From: Betaproteobacteria bacterium
Lineage (GTDB): Bacteria > Pseudomonadota > Gammaproteobacteria > Burkholderiales > SG8-39
Direction: 5' to 3'
Length of the DNA: 29,350 nucleotides
Assembly (NCBI GenBank): GCA_016713125.1
Contig: JADJPT010000027.1
Coordinates: forward strand, 1-29,350
The first letter of the stretch is position 1. Each line of letters opens with the position of its first letter. The translations under genes were made by a program, and so were the position numbers. A model generated the notes under the pieces. That model had not been told where the DNA came from. It saw only the letters and a program-made list of their open reading frames with translations, and did not search any database. Below, piece after piece: positions 26,611 to 29,350 of the stretch.

Positions 26611-27627
26611 TCACTGCCAGCTCCGTCTCGCCGTCGCCAGCAGCCACAGGAACAGCGGCGTGCCGACGAAGGCGGTCAGCACGCCCAGCGGCACCTCGAC
26701 CGGCGCCACCGTGCGCGCCAGCGTATCGACACCGAGCAGGAAACCCGCGCCCAGCAGCAGCGAGACCGGCAGCAGGCGGCTGAACTCGGCGCCCACCAGC
26801 AGGCGCGCCACGTGCGGCACGATCAGGCCGACCCAGCCGACGATGCCGGAGATCGACACCGCCGAGGCCGTCACCAGCGTGGCCGCCGCCACCACCAGCG
26901 CGCGCAGCCGGCGCGCGCGCACGCCCAGCGCAGCCGCCTCCTCGTCGCCCAGCGAGAGCACCGTGATGCGCCAGCGCATCAGCCACAGCAGGCCGCCGCC
27001 GAGCAGCATGGGCAGCCACACCGCGGCCACGTCCTCGCGGTCGGCGCCCGCCAGGCTGCCGAGCAGCCAGTAGGTTATGGCCGGCAACTGGTTGTACGGA
27101 TCGGCCAGGTACTTGATCAGTGCGATGCAGGCGCCCAGCAGCGAGCCCAGCACCACCCCGGCCAGCACCAGCACCAGCACCTGGTCGTGCACGCGCAGAC
27201 TGGCCGCCACCGCGTAGGCGAAAGCCACCGCGGCCAGGCCGCCGGCGAAGGCGAGAGCCTGGATGGCCCAGACGTCGAGCGACAGGAAGATGCCGAGCAC
27301 CGCGCCCAGCGCCGCGCCGGCCGACACGCCGAGGATGTCCGGCGAGACCAGCGGATTGCGGAACAGGCTCTGGTAGGCCGCACCCGAGGAGGCCAGCGCC
27401 GCGCCGACCAGCAGCGCGGCGAGGATGCGCGGACCGCGCACGTTCAGCACCACGGCCTCCAGCGTGGGCGGCAAGCCGTGCTCGCCGCCGCCGACGCGCG
27501 CCCACAGCACGGCAAGCACTTCGCCGGGCGTGATCGGATAGCGGCCCAGCGCGAAGGCCGCGCAGGCGAGCAGCAGCGTGAGCAGCAGCCCCGCGCCGAC
27601 CCAGAAGGCGTAACGCGAGGCCTTCAT
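26611..27627 (-). CDS. FecCD-family ABC transporter permease
   Basis: 338 residues with about ten hydrophobic helices, the usual BtuC/FecCD design. Key segments: RGPRILAALLVGAALASSGAAYQSLFRNPLVSPDILGVSAGAALGA (read in pieces), YWLLGSLAGADREDV, LSLGDEEAAALGVRARRLR and SGIVGWVGLIVPHVARLLVG, which includes the GxxxFVGLxxPHxxR coupling region. ATG 27627 is chosen as it is 19 bases after the reconstructed stop of the binding protein gene and starts with a basic residue and helix. The permease works with the ATPase downstream and the binding protein upstream. Cargo inferred from context only. Confidence 0.93.
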   Translation of the reverse strand: MKASRYAFWVGAGLLLTLLLACAAFALGRYPITPGEVLAVLWARVGGGEHGLPPTLEAVVLNVRGPRILAALLVGAALASSGAAYQSLFRNPLVSPDILGVSAGAALGAVLGIFLSLDVWAIQALAFAGGLAAVAFAYAVAASLRVHDQVLVLVLAGVVLGSLLGACIALIKYLADPYNQLPAITYWLLGSLAGADREDVAAVWLPMLLGGGLLWLMRWRITVLSLGDEEAAALGVRARRLRALVVAAATLVTASAVSISGIVGWVGLIVPHVARLLVGAEFSRLLPVSLLLGAGFLLGVDTLARTVAPVEVPLGVLTAFVGTPLFLWLLATARRSWQ

Positions 27628-27646
27628 GCGCGCGCGCAGATCGGCT

Positions 27647-28725
27647 TCACGGCGCGCCCCGGCGCGCGGGCGCGCGCAACAGCGCATCGAGCTGCGCGGC
27701 ACTCGGCGCCTGGTGAAGGCGCGCGTAGAAACTCGGCCACCGCCGGCCCGCAGGTCCTCGGGAAAGGCCTGCGGGTACAGCACCTTTGCCAGCCAGCGCA
27801 GGCCGATCAGGCGATTGATCGAGGGCGGGAAATCGATCCAGCCATAGGCACGTTGGGCGACAGGTGCACGCGTCCCGTGCGTACGGCGCGCAGCGGCTTC
27901 CACAGCGGGTCGTTCCACACCGCCTCGTAGAACGTGCGGTCGATGGTCACGATCGTCCGGATCCCAGGCCAGCACCTGCTCGACCGAGACGCGCACCATG
28001 CCGCCCTTGCCCAGCGCCGCGGCATGGCGTTGAGCGCACCGGCGCGTTCCAGCGATTCGACGTTGATGGAACCGGCCGGCCCGGTGTCAGCCCGGCCGGG
28101 CCGCGGCCGTAATAGACGCGCACGCGTCTGTCGGCCAGGATCTTCGCGATGCGCGCATCGACCTCTCCGCCAGCATGCGCTCGGCGTAACGCGCCAGTCT
28201 CGCCGCGTGCGATCTCGCCCAGCATAGCGCCCAGCTCGCAGGCGCGCGGCATCAGCGCAAAGCTGCCGTCGATCAGCAGGAAAGGGATGCCGGTCTGCGC
28301 CTGCACTCGCTCGGCCAGCGAGGCATAGGTCGGACGCACCGCGCCGTAGTCGATCACCAGGTCCGGCCGGGCGGCCAGCAGGGTCTCCACGTTGGCGCTG
28401 CCGCCGCGTCCGGTCAGCCGCCCCAGGGTCGGCAGGTCGGCGTAGCGGGCCGGAATGTAGGGCCGCTCCTCGGGGCGGAACGGCGTGGTCCAGCCGAGGA
28501 TCTACTCGGGGGCCAGTGCGAACAGCAGGATGCTGGCCGGCAGCCCGGCCCGCATACGCGCGCGATCTTCGCCGGCAGCTCGACGCTGCGACCGGCGGCG
28601 TCGGTGAAACTGCGCCGGCCCTGCGCGAACGCGCCGGGCGCCAGCAGGCCGGCGAGGCCGGCGCACAGAAACCGGCGCCGCGCCGAGCCTGCATGCGCAA
28701 TCGACTGCTGGGTGAGACGCTCCAA
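27647..28725 (-). CDS. Periplasmic class III ABC substrate-binding protein, MolA/FepB type (many frameshifts)
   Basis: About 360 residues when frames are joined. A TTG at 28725 after AAGGA is the only start I see; it opens a signal with an ARRRFLCAGLAGLL stretch that could be Tat-dependent. Then come FTDAAGRSVELPAKIARV, LPASILLFALAPE, ILGWTTPFRPEERPYIPARY, VETLLAARPDLVIDYG, INVESLERAGALN, VSVEQVLAWDPD, TIDRTFYEAVWNDPLWKPLRAVRTGRVHLSPNVP and YGWIDFPPSINRLIGLRWLA, matching periplasmic binding proteins such as MolA. I count at least seven indels plus one in-frame TAG (28502-28504). The reconstructed stop is TGA at 27647-27649, 19 bases before the permease. Either an error-rich stretch or a pseudogene; the intact permease and ATPase favour the former. 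Confidence 0.78.
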
Positions 28726-28782
28726 CGGGTGCCGTCCTTCGGATCCGAGAATGGCGGGGCACCGGCGCCCGCCACCTCCGGA

Positions 28783-29350
28783 TCAGGGTTTGAACTCGCC
28801 CGGCGCGAAGCCGTGCTTCGCGAGGATAGCCTGTCCGGCCGGCGAGAGCACGAAGCCGGCCAGCTTCGCCGCCTCCGGACGCGCGCCCTTGAGCACGATC
28901 AGACCATAGTCGGCGCCCACCGCCAGCGGCTCCGGTACCTGGACGATCTGCAGGGCCGCATTCTCCTGCTTCGCCTGCAGCGCATTTGGTGCAGTAGGTG
29001 AGGAACAGATCGGCCTTGCCCTCGGCCACCAGCTGGCCGTACTGGCTGCGATCCTTGGGCGGCGGCGGGGAGTCCGCGCCTCCGGTGAGCTTGAGCGCCT
29101 TGTTCTCCAGAACCGCCTGTGCGCCGGCCTGCACGCGCTCGGCGCGCGCGAACAGCGCCCAGGCGTAGTCGCCGCTGGGGTCTGCCTTGGGCGTGGAAAT
29201 GCCCAGCTTCACACCGGGCTCCAGCATGCGCTCGAGCAGGGTCGCACTTTCCAGCCTGAAGCCCGGCGCCGCCAGCGCGCACAGGCGGTTGCGCGCGAAC
29301 AGCCGCACGGCCTCGCCGCGCCCGGCCTCCGCCAGGCGCCGCGGATGGCC
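28783..29350 (-). CDS. ModA-like molybdate-binding protein, partial (frameshifted)
   Basis: The C-terminal 190 residues or so; the start lies beyond the window edge. Seen: RLFARNRLCALAAPGF, GVKLGISTPKADPSGDYAWALFARAERV, ALKLTGGADSPPPPKDRSQYG, KADLFLTYCTNALQAK, LQIVQVPEPLAVGADYGLIV and LAGFVLSPAGQAILAKHGFAPGEFKP with TGA at 28783. This matches the SBP_bac_11/ModA family that binds molybdate. One extra A near 28984 (ACCAAATGCG where ACCAATGCG is expected) shifts the frame after TYCT. It lies 57 bases upstream of the second binding protein gene, same strand, and is probably the first or second gene of the uptake operon. Two binding proteins of different classes for one FecCD-type transporter is unusual. 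Confidence 0.82.

Overview
The window is GC-rich, densely coded bacterial chromosome. A Bug-family (TctC) binding protein, an exported CHAT protease beside a CHASE2 cyclase, a glutaryl-CoA dehydrogenase with PaaH/PaaJ-like enzymes, and ClpB behind a sigma-32-like promoter suggest a betaproteobacterium of the Burkholderiales or Rhodocyclales type. That placement is an inference from gene content. I see no rRNA, tRNA, CRISPR array, transposase or phage gene.

Left part (1-4.1 kb): the C-terminal end of a uroporphyrinogen-decarboxylase-family protein meets a small exported DUF4124 protein tail to tail. Next is the large subunit of a xanthine-dehydrogenase-family molybdoenzyme without its usual small and medium subunits. 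A strong hairpin terminator separates it from the next unit.

Signalling block (3.4-11.5 kb, minus strand): an exported TPR-CHAT (caspase-like) protease, a CHASE2 adenylate cyclase starting inside the protease stop codon (ATGA), and two paralogous exported FecR-like proteins, the second behind a terminator and with its own promoter. A universal stress protein and a TctC binding protein lie upstream on the same strand. I read the protease, cyclase and FecR-like genes as one envelope-sensing module. It is the most unusual content of the window.

Acyl-CoA block (11.7-17.1 kb, plus strand): 3-hydroxyacyl-CoA dehydrogenase, thiolase, a TSUP permease, glutaryl-CoA dehydrogenase and an NTF2-like protein. 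Apart from an enoyl-CoA hydratase, these could carry glutaryl-CoA to acetyl-CoA. Two YqgE/AlgH paralogues follow, both with predicted signal peptides, separated by a 410-base intergenic region packed with hairpins. Short GGGGAAC/GTTCCCC palindromes occur after the thiolase gene and at the end of the second yqgE-like gene.

Right part (18.9-29.35 kb): clpB on minus, a membrane diguanylate cyclase on plus, then a long minus-strand molybdenum block: ModA-like binding protein (cut by the window edge), a second binding protein, FecCD-type permease, ATPase, mobB, moeA, moaD, moaE and crcB. Metal uptake and cofactor maturation here fit with the molybdoenzyme at the left end.

Quality warning: at least nine genes are broken by small indels, often at short homopolymers and sometimes in compensating pairs, while the protein similarity continues in another frame. 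This looks like uncorrected long-read indel error rather than gene decay. I give full-length coordinates for these genes and note each break.
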